A stretch of 64,000 nt of DNA from Lentzea flava (GTDB lineage: Bacteria > Actinomycetota > Actinomycetes > Mycobacteriales > Pseudonocardiaceae). This document shows positions 7,689-21,400 of the stretch, in pieces (position 1 is the first letter of the stretch; every line of letters begins with the position of its first letter). The notes under the pieces are model-generated. The model did not search any database, had not been told where the DNA came from, and saw nothing but the letters and a program-made list of their open reading frames with translations. The position numbers and the translations under genes are program-made. The stretch spans positions 1 through 64,000 of the forward strand of contig NZ_BMRE01000030.1 of NCBI RefSeq assembly GCF_014648475.1, read 5' to 3'.

Positions 7689-9392
7689 ATGACCGCTCCT
7701 GAAACCCCGCTCCCGTCTCCTCCCGGGATGAAGATCACCGAGGAGAACAAGCTCAAGGGCTCGTTGTTCATCGAGGCCTACGGCAGCCTGATCGACGGCA
7801 TCGGCAAGGACGCGGAGTCCGAGACCGAGAAGGCCCTGGACATCACGTTCAACGCCATCGGTGCCGCGTCGGCCACGGTGATGCTCGCGATCGACCCGCT
7901 GGGCAGCCTGATCGGCGCCGGTGTCGGCTGGCTGATCGAGCACGTGTCGTTCCTGCGCGACGCCCTGAACCAGGTGATGGGCAACCCGGAGGAGATCCAG
8001 GCCAACGTCGAGGCCACCAAGGCGCGCGCGGCCGAGCTGCGGGTGCTCGCGGAGGACCACAAGAAGGGGCTCGCGACGTTCGACGGCTGGTCCGGCACGT
8101 CGTCGGAGCGCTTCAAGGCGTCGATGGACGGCATGGCGCAGGAGCTCGACGAGCTCGCCAGCGCCGTCGAGACCAAGGCCAAGATCGTCGCGATCATGGG
8201 CATGCTGGTCACCGTCCTGCGCGACATCGTCCGCGACCTGATCGCCCAGCTGATCGGTTCGCTGATCGGCGGCGCGCTGATCGCGGCGGCCACGATGATC
8301 CCGACGTTCGGCGCCTCGATCCCGGCCTTCATCGGCTTCGCGGTCGGCAAGGCGGTCGCGCTGGGCACGAACATCGCGTCCCGCATCGCCCGCGTCGTCG
8401 CCGCCCTCGGGCGGCAGATGAAGCGGATCGGCGACCTCGACGACATCATGGCCAAGATCAGCAAGGGCTGGGAGCGGTTCGAGAACTCCGCCGACGTCGC
8501 CGAGATCTCCTACGAGGGCTGGAAGGCCTCGAAGGACGTCGACAAGAAGATCGACGAGGCGGTGGCGAACAACTCCGGTGGTGGTGGTGGTGGGACGGCC
8601 ACGGCTACCGCGCCCAACGCTGTCGCCAACGCTCGGGTGGGCACCGTTCAGGCGGACTCCACGCCGACGATGCACGCCCTGTCGCGGACGCAGGCGGACT
8701 CGGCCGTGGCGGGCGCGCCGGTGCACGCGGTGCTGGCAGACCGCACCGTCGCGGCCCAGCCGATGCACACAGTGCAGGCAGACCACACCATCGCGGCCCA
8801 GCCAATGCACGCGTTGCAACCCATGCAGCTGGCAGACCGCACCGTCGCCGCCGAGCCGATGCACGCGGTGCAGGCAGACCGCACCGTCGCGGCCGAGCCG
8901 TTCCAGGCCGCTCACCGGGCCGAAGCGGTGCAACCGACGCACTTCCAGGCGGCACACCGGGTGGAGGCCGTTCAGCCCATGCACGCGGCGGATCGTCTGG
9001 TCGCAGCCGAACCGATGCACGAGGCGGTCGCCAGGACGGCGTCGGACTCCACCGTGGCGTCCGGTGTCTCGATGACCGCGGCAACGCCGGTCCACGAGGC
9101 CGTCCTGCCGATGCAGGCGCAGGAGCTGTACAGCGTCGTCGAGCCCACCCCGGAGCCGATGCAGCAGGCCTACCAGCCGATGGCGCCGACCCCGTTCGAG
9201 GTGCCAGAGGCGGACCGCGAGAACCACAACCCGCTCCAGGCCCGCACGGCCTACGCGAGCTTCGAGGCACCTGTCGAAGCCGCGGAACCGGCCGCCGCCT
9301 ACGAGACGACCGCCCAGTCCGGCGGTGCCCCGGTGCAGCCGCTCCGCCAGACCGTGGCTCACGAGAGGTCCGTCAGGCCGTCGGAGCAGTAG
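7689..9392 (+). CDS. Large WXG-type ESX protein with hydrophobic core and repeat tail
   Basis: A 567-aa protein. Residues about 20-165 are helical with a W134-S-G136 turn typical of WXG100 proteins. Residues about 168-230 hold two hydrophobic stretches (a membrane-insertion-like hairpin around LIAQLIGSLIGGALIAAA). A Gly run at about 297-302 leads into a disordered tail rich in repeats such as ADRTVAAQPMH. The hydrophobic hairpin next to a WXG domain could be an anchor or translocation segment; this is inference. It directly precedes the giant gene (55 nt) and probably acts with it. No cysteine was seen. Confidence 0.75.
   Translation: MTAPETPLPSPPGMKITEENKLKGSLFIEAYGSLIDGIGKDAESETEKALDITFNAIGAASATVMLAIDPLGSLIGAGVGWLIEHVSFLRDALNQVMGNPEEIQANVEATKARAAELRVLAEDHKKGLATFDGWSGTSSERFKASMDGMAQELDELASAVETKAKIVAIMGMLVTVLRDIVRDLIAQLIGSLIGGALIAAATMIPTFGASIPAFIGFAVGKAVALGTNIASRIARVVAALGRQMKRIGDLDDIMAKISKGWERFENSADVAEISYEGWKASKDVDKKIDEAVANNSGGGGGGTATATAPNAVANARVGTVQADSTPTMHALSRTQADSAVAGAPVHAVLADRTVAAQPMHTVQADHTIAAQPMHALQPMQLADRTVAAEPMHAVQADRTVAAEPFQAAHRAEAVQPTHFQAAHRVEAVQPMHAADRLVAAEPMHEAVARTASDSTVASGVSMTAATPVHEAVLPMQAQELYSVVEPTPEPMQQAYQPMAPTPFEVPEADRENHNPLQARTAYASFEAPVEAAEPAAAYETTAQSGGAPVQPLRQTVAHERSVRPSEQ
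8728..9024 (+). repeat. In-frame degenerate repeats (ADRTVAA[QE]PMH)
   Basis: Units of about 11-18 codons recur seven or more times in the tail of the 7689 gene, with the core [LQ]AD[RH]T[VI]AA[QE]PMH. They later degrade to AAHRxEAVQPxH. The repeats are in frame and seem to be a coding linker. Confidence 0.7.
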
Positions 9393-9447
9393 TCCCCGGC
9401 CGGGATCCCGCCAACCCCGCTTTGTTCTAACTGGAGAAAAGCCGCTC

Positions 9448-12400
9448 ATGGCCAAGGGGAACGTCAATCCCACACCGTCGCCGTCGCCGAACCCGAATCC
9501 GGCGCCGAACCCGACGCCGTCCCCCTCACCCACGGGTACCGGCGGAGGCAACGTCCCCACCGGCAACAGCGGCTTCTCCATGAGCGATTCCTCGATGCAG
9601 AACCTGCAGAGCAAGGCGGGGGACCTGGGATCCCGGCTGGCGAGCATTTCCAGCGGCCTGCGCGGCCTGAACTTCAGCGGCAACGCCCTGGGCCCCATCG
9701 GCCTGTTCGCCGTGCCGGCGCTCAACGCGTCCAACGACCACGCCGTCTCCCAGGCCGACAGGGGCGCCAAGGCGTTCACCGACGTCCAGGCCAACCTCAA
9801 GGCCACCCACCAGACGGCCATCCAGACCGATCAGGGCCAGCAGAAGTCCTTCAACTCGTTCGACACCTCCACGACGGCCAAGCCACCACCCGGCAACAAC
9901 GTCACCACCCCCGGCAACAACGCGGGTGCGGGCCCCAAGGCGTCCGGCCCCGGCACCATCACCGGCGGCGGCGTCAACACCGCGGGCAACAACGTCCAGG
10001 GCGGCCCCAAGGTCTCCCAGGGCCCGAACATCAAGGGCGGCACCGGCCCGGTCACCGCCGGCGCCAAGGGTCCCGGCGGCCCGTCCGTCAGCACGACCCC
10101 GAACATCAAGGGCGGCACCGGTCCCGTTTCCACCGGTGGTGCCAAAGGTCCTGGTGGTCCGGCCGTCGGCACCACTCCGACCATCAAGGGCGGCACCGGG
10201 CCGGTCACCACCGGCGGTGCCAAAGGCCCCGGCGGTCCCTCCGTCGGCACCGCGCCGAACATCAAGGGCGGCATGGGACCTGTCGGCGGTGGCGTGAACA
10301 CGCCCGGCGGCGGCCCTTCGGTCGGCCTCGCTCCCAACATCAAGGGCGGAGCCGGACCGGTTTCCACCGGCGGCGCCAAAGGCCCCGGCGGCACCCCCGT
10401 CGGCACCACGCCGAACATCAAGGGCGGTGCGGGACCGGTCGGCGTGGGCGGTGCCAAGGGTCCAGGTGGCGCCGGTGTGGTGACGCCTCCGGTGATCGGC
10501 GGCACGCCCGGTGGTCCGGGTTCCGCGAAGCCCGGCAGCGCACCAGGTGGCAAGGGCGCCGGGATCCCTGGCCCCAAGCCCGGCGTGACGCCTCCAGGCC
10601 CGCAAAGCGCCGTGACCTCACCGTCAACCGGCACCTCGCGCGGCACGACCCCACCTCCCATCGGCGCTCCGGGCATGGCCCCACCGATGGGCGGCACCGG
10701 CCCTCAGGGCGGCGACAGGGGCGGCAGCAAGCTCGGCACGGGTGGCGGCAAGGGCCTGTTCGACGCGCCCAAGCCGGCCACGCCCGACAGCACCATCACC
10801 AAAGCCCCGCCGAACTCGGCGTCCACTCCCCCACCCGCCCCGAAGCCGGGCAGCCCGGCGTCGCCCGGTTCACCCGGCACCCCGAACGCGGGCTCGCCGA
10901 AGCCGGGCGTCCCCGGCACGCCGACCCCGTCGACCCCAGGTCCGCAGAGCGCCGTGACGACGCCTCCGCAGAGCGCAGGCAAGGCGGGCACCACCCCTGG
11001 CACGACACCTCCGGCAGCGGCCGCCCCAGCCGCCCCGCCGATGGCACCGGGCGGCGCCAACCCGGCAGCCGCGACGACCGAACGCGGCGGCAGCAAGTTC
11101 GGCGGCCCGAGCGCGGGCAAGGGCGTGTTCGACGCCCCCAAGCCCTCCACCCCGGACAACACCATCACCAGGGCCCCTGGCACCTCACCGTCCACCCCGC
11201 CACCGGCCCCGAAGCCAACCCCGCTGACCCCGCCGAGCTCGAACGCGAACACCGCCCCGCCCGTACAGTCACGCCCGGCTCCGGCCGCACCGCCGGCCAA
11301 CGTTCCCCCGGCGAACATCCCGGCGCCCAAGGCCGACACCGCACCACCGGTGCAGTCCCGGCCCGCACCGCCGGTGAACACCCCGGCCCCGAAGACCGAC
11401 ACGGCACCGCCCGTCCAGTCGCGGCCCGCACCGCCGGTGAACGCACCGAGCACGCCCTCGGTCAACACACCCGCCCCGAACACCGGCGTTCCACCGGCCA
11501 ACGCGCCTTCACCGAGGCCCGAGACCACCGCCCCGGCACCCAGGCCGGAGACCAACGTTTCCCCGGCCGCCACACCCTCGCCGAACCCGAACGTCAACGC
11601 CCCATCCCCCAAGCCGGACGTCAACGTTCCTCCGGCCGGCGTGCCGTCGCCGAAGCCGGACACGAACGCGCCCTCGGCCAACACGCCGAAGCCGGACACC
11701 AGCGTTCCTCCGGTCAACACCCCCAAACCGGACACCAACACCCCGCCGGTCCAGACAAAGCCCACCCCGGACACGAACACGCCGCCCGCACAAACGCGTC
11801 CGGCTCCGGCCGCCAACGTCCCACCGGTCAACACCCCGTCTCCGAACACGCCCGGCACGAACACTCCGAACCCCAACACCCCAGGCCCCAACACCCCGCC
11901 GGTCAACACACCGGGCGCCAACACGCCACCGGTCAACACGCCGACCACCGCGCCAGGCCCCGACGTCCCGCCCAGCACGCCAAAACCGGGCGACCCGTCC
12001 GTGCAGTCCCGGCCCGCCCCCGGCGCGCAGACGAACGTCCCCCCGGCGGCCACCAACACCACCCCCACCGCGGCACCCGACCTCGTCGTCGCCCCACCCC
12101 TCGTCACCCCGGCCCCGAACCCCGGCCAGAACACCACCCCGAACGTGGTCCCCAGGCAGCACCCGGCTGCCGCCAACTACCAGGCGCAGCCACGTCCCGA
12201 CGGCGGCAAGGGCAAGAAGCGGGCCGCGATCAAGAAGTACCTGGGCATCAACTTCATCAAGGGCCTGTTCGCCAAGAGCACCCCACCGCCGGCACCGACA
12301 CCAGCACCGGCACCGAACGCCGCCCCACCCAGCCCCTGGGTCAACCTGTTCAAGGGCGAGACCAAGGCCGGCAACATCGACGTCGAAGCCGTCAAGGCCG

Positions 12401-15400
12401 AGATCGACGCCGCGGTCGCCAACGGCAAGCCCGCCAACGCGCGCATCCTCATCAACCGGCTGCAAGGGACCGAGGCGGGCGCGGCCCTCCAGAAGCAGTA
12501 CGACGACGCCGTCAAGGCCAAGGGCGACGAGGGCAAGGTCGAGGTTCCCAAGGAGCTGCACTTCGCCTGGTTCGGCAAGACGCCGTCGCCGGACTCGGTC
12601 AACAGCATGGTCGAGTGGGCCGCGCAGACCAACGAGAACAACGGCTGGAAGGCCACGCTGTGGACTGACGGGTCGAGTGCGAACTGGGATCCCGAGGTCA
12701 AGCAGAGGCTGGCAGACGCCGGCGTCGAGATCAGGTCCGATGTGGACTCGCTGGTCGACGAGCTGTCGAACAAGGTCCCGCCGACCGACAGCAACACGAC
12801 GCTCAAGGACGTCTACAGCGCCGCACAGGATCCGCGCGCCGAGGCGTACAACCTCGCGTCGGACATCGCGCGGTACGCGGTGCTGGCCAAGAACGGTGGC
12901 GTGTACGTCGACGTCGACATCAAGCCGGGGTCGGTGTCGCTGAACGACATCGGCGACATGAAGATGCACCCGACCGACGTGCCGGTGATCGGGCCGCGGC
13001 TGCGGGACGCGCAGAGCATGCGCAACGCCCTCGGTGACCAGAACGCGCAGCTCACCCCGGAGAACGTCCAGAGGGCCGCTGACGAGAGGTACCGGGAAGG
13101 CGAGCTCGGCAACGCGTTCATCGTGACACCGCCGGACGGGGCGCTGATCACCAAGTTCGCCGAGATCATCCCGCAGAAGTTCGACACGCTCGTCGACCGC
13201 GTGGTGCCGAAGGACGTTCCGGACCGGAAGAACGCACCCGAGCTCCTCGGCAAGCTCAAGGAGCAGGCTCCGGACGTGTCCGGGCCCAACGCGCTCGCCG
13301 ACAACGGACTTGCGCCGCAGATCGGGCTGATCGGCCAGGTCGCGATGGACCCCGGCGGGCTGAACCTCGGTTTCAACCCCGGGTACATGCCGAGCGACGT
13401 GCCGGCGATCCGGAAGACCGACTTCGCGTCGATGTTCGACCCCGACCTCAAGAACAAGTGGTCCGGGCTCGAGTGGGTCACGCCGGAGAGCGAGAGCCAG
13501 CTCGACAGGGAGGCCGACAGCCGTCCCGCGCCGAGCAAGGACACGCCGACCACCGTCCGCAGCGGTGGCGCCCCGCCGCCGATGACCCCGCCGACCCCGG
13601 AATCCCACCAGGGCAAGGACGTCATCACCGACGAGTCGTGGCGGCACGACCCCGCGAAGACCGCGGACTGGTTCGCCCCCAAGGACCCCGCCGACCGCAG
13701 CACCTGGGCCGACCGCCGCAACGACACGAACGTCCGCACCGTCGACGTCGTCGTGCACGACGTGCGCACCGACAGCACGCCGTCGAACATCAAGTCCTAC
13801 CAGGGCCTCATCAACTACGACCTGCGCCGCATCGAGACGACCCCCGGCAACTTCGTGCAGGAGTACACCGTCAAGGTGCACGTCGACCCTGCCGCGAACG
13901 TCGACCCGAAGGTCGTCGAGCAGGTCAAGGCCAACGCCACCAACGGCGTCAACACCTTGCTGAACCAGGGTTTCCGGCTGCCCAGCGGTGACCAGTTCCA
14001 CCTCAACCTCGAGTTCACCGAGAACGCGGCGGACGCCCACACCACCATCAAGGTCGACCCGGACAACCCCAACGTCGACCAGACGCACTGGAACCCGAAC
14101 ACCAGCCCCGAGGTGCTGGCGCACGAGACGCTGCACTACCTCGGCATCCCGGACGAGTACAAGGACTCGAGCCGCGTCTTCCAGCAGCACGACACGAACT
14201 CCGGCGTCCACCAGAACGACGGCGGCCTGATGGGCACGGACGTCCACGGCCCCGACCCGGGTCTGCGGCCGCGGCACCTGTGGCTGATCGAGCGCACCGC
14301 CAACAGCCAGGTGATGGTGCCGGACACCAGGATCGATGCGCCCGGCCCGGCAACCGTGCCACCGCCTGCCCCGAGCACGCCACCCGGCACCACGCCGGAC
14401 GCCGACTCGCGGCCCATGCCGCCGAAGCACCAGCGCGACTGGGACAGCGACAACGACAGCGACGCCGAGCCGAGCTCCGAACCGCCTGCCAAGCGGCAGC
14501 CCGGTCCCGGCACGTGGAACGACCCCGGTTCCTCGATGGATGTCGACACACAGCCAGACGGCGACGTCGACATGGAACCGCAGAACGACAGCCAGGTCGA
14601 GGACCTCACGGCCCACTTCGAGACGCTGTCGCTGGGCGACGTGAACTTCCAGTACAACCAGGCGTTCGCGAACCTGGCGAACGGCGAGATCGACCTGCCG
14701 ACCAAGGACAACTACCTCGCCAAGCTCAAGGAGAGCGTCGAGGAGAACAAGCAGCCGTCGTTCGTGATCAACATGATCGTCGGCCACAACCAGCTGGGCG
14801 ACATCAACTCCGTCATCGACGCCATCACCAAGGACGCCGGTGACATCAAGGAGAACATGGTGTTCGTCGTCGGCGTGAACGGCCGCGAGGGCTCGAACGC
14901 CGACATGCCCGCCAACATCGCGCAAGCCAACGAGAACGTCGCGAACCGCAGAGAGCCGATCGCGATCGTGCCGTTGTCGACGGTGAAGGCCAACGAGGAC
15001 TTCCCGTTCGGCCGGATGCGCAACGAGACGATGAACAGCTCCGCCACGAAGTTCGCGGTCGGCGCGCTGAACGGCAAGGGCACCCACCCGTATCTGTCCA
15101 TTCAGGACTTCGACTCGGGTTCGCGCCAGGTCCCGTCGGGCAAGGACGTCTTCAACCACTTCACCGAGACGCTGAACTCGCCGGACGCAGGCCCGATCCG
15201 GCCGCTCATGCACGCGGGTGGTTACCGCGTCGGCGACCCCGACGCGCTGATCAACGACATCCAGAAGCGGATCGACAAGGAGCAGCAGGCTCTCGACGAG
15301 GACACCTCGCTCGACCAGAAGAAGCGGGACGAGCAGCAGCGTCAGCTGGACCTGGCGCGCGACCACATCAGGGACAAAGAGGGCTTCGTCCAGAAGTTCC

Positions 15401-18400
15401 AGCAGGCGATGAACGACGACATGGACGCGCGGGTCCGGCAGGCGGACTCGGCGCCGCTGTTGCCGTACTCCCCCGAGCCCAACCTGTTCATCGACGCGAA
15501 CGTCCCGCTGGTCGACCCCTCGGTGAAGTTCAGCGACGGCGAGGCCGAGTTCAACGGCCTCGGCAAGTCCATGAACTCCTTCGCGGGCAAGGAACTGGTC
15601 GAGATCCACACGAACCAGCTGCCGAAGCCGGAGCTCAACGCGGACCTGAAGGCGACCAAGGCCCAGCTGGAGGCCGACATCGCGGCCCAGGGCGGCAAGG
15701 CGAGCCCCAGCCAGGCCAAGACGCTCGCCGGGATCAACGCCGAGATCAGGGCGAACGAGAACGTCGCGCGGAACAGCCCCGAGTTCACGGCCGCGGTCAC
15801 CGACGTCGCCGTCCAGTCCGGCATCGACGTCGACCTGCAGACCAACCGCAACCCGTACCGCGGCGAGAACTTCTCCACCGACTTCGTCAACGGCGCGGTG
15901 GGCACCGACCTGTCCCGCATCGCGCTCGGGTTCGCGAAGTCCGACGGCAAGTCGTGGCCGCAGTCGCACGTCGCGCTCAACACGGTGCCGAACCGGACCT
16001 ACGGCGGCGACACCCCGAAGGCGGCGAAGGCGGCCAAGGCCGAGACGTCGGCCGCGGACATCCGCAACGAGTTCCAGGACAAGAAACCCAAGGGCGGCAA
16101 GCCCAATCCCGGCAACAAGCCGCACACCCAGCGCGAAGCCCAGCAGCTGATCGAGCACAGGTACGAACCCGATTCCACCACCGGCAAGCACACGCTCACC
16201 GAGACCAAGGGTGGCTGGAACCCCTCCAAGGTCGACTCGCTCAAGCTCGGCTGGGAGGACAAGAACACCCTCAACCAGGCGATCTCCGCACCCGTCCCGG
16301 GCCACGGGCACATGGGTGTCGACCCGCAGATCGACCCCACCACCAACTACCCGCCGCCGCGCGAAGTGCCGGACGTGGACCCGGAGACCGGCAAGGCCCC
16401 CAAGCTGCCGCCGCGGACCGAGGCCGAGCTCGGCCACATCGACCCGACGGCCAAGCAGCAGAAGATGGCGACAGTGCTGAACATGGCGCTGTCGGACAAC
16501 AACAGCAACGTCACCCGCACGTTCGGCACGCTCGAGCACGCCATCGCACCGCTCGCCGGCGACCCGCGCCCGGACGGCGTGTTCAACGCCGTGCACGACG
16601 CGCTGGCGGCCGAGTCGGGCGGCAAGAAGCCGAAGGGCAAGGGCAAGGCGGTCCCGCCGCCCAAGGACCTGCGCACGAACACGATCCGGCAGGGCTCGAT
16701 CGCGTCGTCCGGCATCACCACGCAGATCGCGAACTTCCGCCAGGAGCACGGCCTGCAGAACGGCCACCTGGTCAACGCGCTGATCGAGCCGCGCCCGACG
16801 CAGCCGACCCCGATCCCGCCGAAGTTCAAGAGCGACAGCAACTACAACCACCCGGTCGACAACACGAACACGCCGGGCACCGAGCTGACGCCGGACCAGC
16901 GCGACGCGCAGAACAGGGCCGACGCGGACGAGAAGGCCGCCGAGAACGCCAAGGCGGCCAAGGCGGAAGAGCTCGCGGTCAAGCTGATCGCCACCGAGCT
17001 CAACCGGCCGATCGTCGTCCACGGCCCGGACGGCACCAGCACGCGGGTCGAGCCGTTCTACGAGCTCCAGCCCGAGGTCAAGGACCACTCCACGGAGACG
17101 GACAAGAAGAAGGCCGCGAAGTGGAAGGCGCCGAAGTTCGGGCCTGAGCTGCACATCGACCGGAACCCGAACCCGAACGGCAAGTCGACCTACTCCCCGC
17201 ACACCCCGGCGAACGATCCGGGCCCGTCGACCAGGGGCGCCCCGCCCGCACCCGAACCCGAGGTGCAGACGCGTCCGGCACCGCCACCACCGGCGCCGAC
17301 GCCGAACCCCGTCATCCCGATGATCACGCTGACCCCGCCCGAGGTCGGCCAGGTCATGCCGGGAACGCGGAACCTGCCGGCCTTCTTCCAGGACAACAAG
17401 GCACTCGGCACGATCGCGGCGACCGACGTGCGCGGGGCCGACCAGGTCACCGGCGCGATCCCGAACCTCAAGCCCGCCGACGCCGCTCGCATCCAACAGG
17501 CGCTGACCGGCAACTTCGAGTCGTTCCTCGACAACGGTCGCAACTTCCAGGTCAAGATCGGCAACACCTGGTACGAGGCGAACGTCCGCGCCACCATGCA
17601 GGCGTCGCCAACACCGTCCACTGTGGACGCGCCGAACGTCAAGGTCGACGCGGTCGCGCAGTCGGGCAACTCCTCCACGACCACGCACACCGTCGCGACG
17701 GCCAACGACATCGGCGCCTCGGCGACGGCCGGTGTCGCCATGGGCCCGTACGGCTCGCTGGGCGGCAAGGCGCAGTTCGCCACGCCCGCGCAGTCGCAGA
17801 GCACGTCGAACTCCCTCACCGACCAGCGCGCCATCCGGGCGGGCGAGGGCTCGACGCAGGCCACCGTGCAGGTGTCGTACGACATCACGCTGACCGACGC
17901 CAGCGGCAACGTCCAGAACCTCGACCCGGTGACCACGGGCACGGACGTCACGCTGCAGATCCCCAACGACCTCGCGACGATCACCAGCTCCGGCAACACG
18001 TCCGCCGCGGTCACGCCGCCAGACGCGCAGTGGGGCGCGAAGATCGAGCACCCCGCTCCCGAGGCGGTGTCGGTCGACAACCAGCAGAAGGCGTTCTCCG
18101 ACGTCGCGGCGAAGCTGCACCCGTCGATCACGAAGGTCGGCGCTCCCGGACGTGAGGCGCTGCAGAACTTCCTGAGCCCCACCACGATCCGCAACAACCT
18201 CGGCTCGATGCTCGGCGGCGCCTACGTCACGTCGCCGAACCTGATCAGCCCGCACGCCAGTAAGGGCGCGGCGGTGCAGATGACGGCCACGCTGAAGACC
18301 GCGGAGCTCGTCGGCACGCACGGCAGCTCGGTGCTGCGCCTGCACGACACCGCCTCCCACAGCAGTGGGGTGTCCTCGACGACGAAGTCCGGCGGTGACG

Positions 18401-21400
18401 TCACCGCCGGGTTCGGCGGCAACATCGGCATTCCCAACGCGGTCGGCGGCCAGGTCGGCGCCACGCTCGGCTACTCGGCACGCGTCGCGGAGAACGTGAA
18501 CGCGGGCACGAACGTCAGCCACAAGAGCGGTATCCAGATCAAGGGCGACACCGGTCTGTACAAGGTGACGGCCGAGGTCGAGGTCCGCACGCCGAGCGGC
18601 GAGAACGTCAAGGTCCCCGTCACCACGTACCTGAGGGTCGGCCTGCCGGAGGCGGGCGCGCTCGGCCTGCCGACGCCGGACGGCACGCGCAACTCCACTG
18701 TGGACCCGAACACCGCGGGCACCAAGTTCGCTCCGCCGTACCTGGCGGACGCGATCGCCGCTGGCAACGCGAAGGTCGGCGAGTTCACCCCGGCCGCGCA
18801 GGTGCAGAACCAGGTCGAGTCCGCGCTGCACGGCCTGCCCGGCTTCGAGAAGTTCCTGCCGAACTGGAACGACCCGAACGCGAACCCGCGCAGCAGCAAG
18901 GGCAAGAGCTTCGCCGACGTGGCCGAGCAGATCGAGAACCAGCGCAAGCTGACCTCGCAGCTCTCGCCCGCCGCGCTGAAGACCAACATGGACAGCCTGA
19001 TGGGCCCCGGCGTCCAGGTGCAGCTCAAGAACAGCGGCAAGACCACCAACACCTACGTCAACGTCACGGTCAAGGCGAAGCTGACCAACCCGCGGCACCT
19101 CGGCCAGGCCGACGCGCGCAACGTCCGTGACGCGTCGTCGACCGGCCCGAAGCTCGACGCCTCCACGACGACCACCAAGGGCTGGAGCGGTGGGGTCGAG
19201 GGCAAGGTGACGATCCCGGCCAAGACGGACGTCGCCTCGCTGACGCCGACGCCGCAGTTCGGCGTGAAGTACAACCACGCGTGGTCGGACAAGACCGCGG
19301 CCGGTCCGACCGTCAACAGCACCTCGCTCAACGTGGGCAGCCCGAACGCCCAGGTGTTCCAGCACGACGTCGAGTTCGAGGTCGAGATCACCACGTTCAC
19401 CCGGCCCCGCGCGTGGGTGCGGCGGATCGTGCCGGGCGCGCCGGGTTTCCACTCGCCGGAGCAGAACGTCGTGGCGAGCACCGGCAACGGGCTCGACAAG
19501 ATCGACGGCAAGGTCAACCTGTGGGTGTCGGACAGCTCCACGCTCGACAACGACCCCGGTGACGGGTTCAAGCCCGGCGACCCGGAGACGCGCAAGCTCA
19601 AGGACGCGCCGACGGTCAAGGAGCTCCTGAGCTCGAAGCCCAAGGAGAAGTCGCCGGACTTCCTGCACGTGGAAGCCGTCGCGAACACGACGGCGCTGCG
19701 CGACCAGGCCATCGACGCGCTCAACCGCGCGGCGGGCGGCGACTCGGCGCTGACCGTGCCGGGCACCGCGTCGCGGGCGCAGATCGACAAGATGTTCTCC
19801 CCGGAGAACATCAAGGCGAACCTGCGCAAGCTGACCGAGACCGGCATGCAGGAGCAGGGCCTCAAGTACGACCGGCGGGTCACCGACCGCACCGGCGCGA
19901 TCGGCGTGTCGTTCCAGCTGAACAACCCCAAGATCGTGTCCATTTCGGACAACACCGGCACCGAGAACGCGCACACCGGTGGCTACAAGGCCGGTGAGTC
20001 GTCGTCGACGAGCAGGTCGGTCGACCTCACCGGCGGCATCAACGTGCCGATCAAGCCGAACCCGGCCGCGCCGGCCACGCAGACCAGCGGTTCCGGTGGC
20101 GTCGCGGTGGCCGGCAAGGTCACGCCGTGGTCGGACTCCAAGTCGTCGTCCAACGAGATCGGCGGCAGCGTCGACCGCAACTTCGTGACGCCGTCGGGCG
20201 GCCGCACCGTGCTGGTGCAGCTCGACGCGGACGTCACCGTCGTCGGCGAGAGCCGCGCGGCGAACTTCCTGGCCGGCAGCACGCCGCGGGCCGAGGGCGC
20301 GACGGTCACGCTGCCCAACTCGGTGTTCGTGCGGGTGACCGAGGACGTGGCGCGGGACATGGGTCTGCTGCCCGACGTGCAGCCGAACGTGCCCAAGCCC
20401 GAGTTCCCGAAGATGGCACCGCCGGCGACGGTGAACAAGGGCGAGCCCGGCTCGCTCGGTCTGTCCACTGTGGAGAGCGTGCCGGACCTGTCGGACGTGG
20501 TCACCAAGCTGACCGCGGACGTCAACGCCAAGACCGCCAAGCGGTTCGGCGACCCGCTGGTGCCGGACTCGGTGCTCAGGGACTCGATGAGCACCCTGCA
20601 GCGCCTGGTCGACTTCAGCTCACCGGCCAGCGTCAAGGCGATGATCGACAGCGCGATGGACGGCGGTGTGCCGCTGTTGGTGCACCAGCCCGGCACGTTC
20701 GGCAAGGACTCGTTCCAGGTCACGTTGCGGGCCAAGGCGGAGACGCCGCAGTTCCAGGAGGTCGTCAACGACGGCGTCGAGATGGAGTCGACGCTGGCGG
20801 GATCGCAGAAGGTCAGCGACAGCCAGGGCCGCGGCACCGGCTGGGGCCTCGGCGTGAAGGCACCTGGCCTCGCGGCTCCGGGCAGCGCGAACCCGAACGT
20901 CTCCGGCACCGCGGGCGCGGTCGCGGCGGCGAACATCGGGCAGTCGAAGAGCAGCTCGGTCACCACCTCGACGACCGACCAGTTCAGCAACTACCGCGGC
21001 GCCAGCGGACCGGCGGCGCGCTACACCGTGCCCGTCGAGTTCGAGCTCGTCGTGGAAAAGGGCAACAAGGTCGTCGCGAAGGCCGGCAGCGGCGTGCAGG
21101 AGATGGTCGTCCGGCTGCACGCGGACAACCAGAAGGTCGCGGCCCACGCCCAGCCGCAGCCGTACTGGAGCGAGGTCCACACCCGCACCGCGGACCAGGG
21201 CGCACCGCAGGTCGCTTCCGAGTGGCAGAAGGACGGAAGCCCGGGCACGCTGCCGCCGAGCGCGTCGGTGGAGACCCTGCGCGGCGCCCAGGACCTGCGC
21301 AACGCGGCCGTCCAGGCACTCACCGACGCGGGCGCGGGCAAGGGCCTCACCGGCAAGGGCACCGGCTCGTTGAACGCGCTGCTGGCGACGTTGAGCTCGG

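Noticed and set aside
9325..9447. Longer start for the giant protein
   Set aside because: The extension overlaps the preceding gene out of frame, has no ribosome-binding site, and adds residues unlike the Pro-rich start.
7437..9821. 794-codon minus-strand frame over the YbaB/WXG genes
   Set aside because: Covers three well-supported plus-strand genes and has no family features.
11509..19974. 2,821-codon open frame on the minus strand
   Set aside because: It lies wholly inside the giant plus-strand gene; composition (Arg/Val/Asp shuffles, no domain) is that of an opposite-strand shadow in high-GC DNA.
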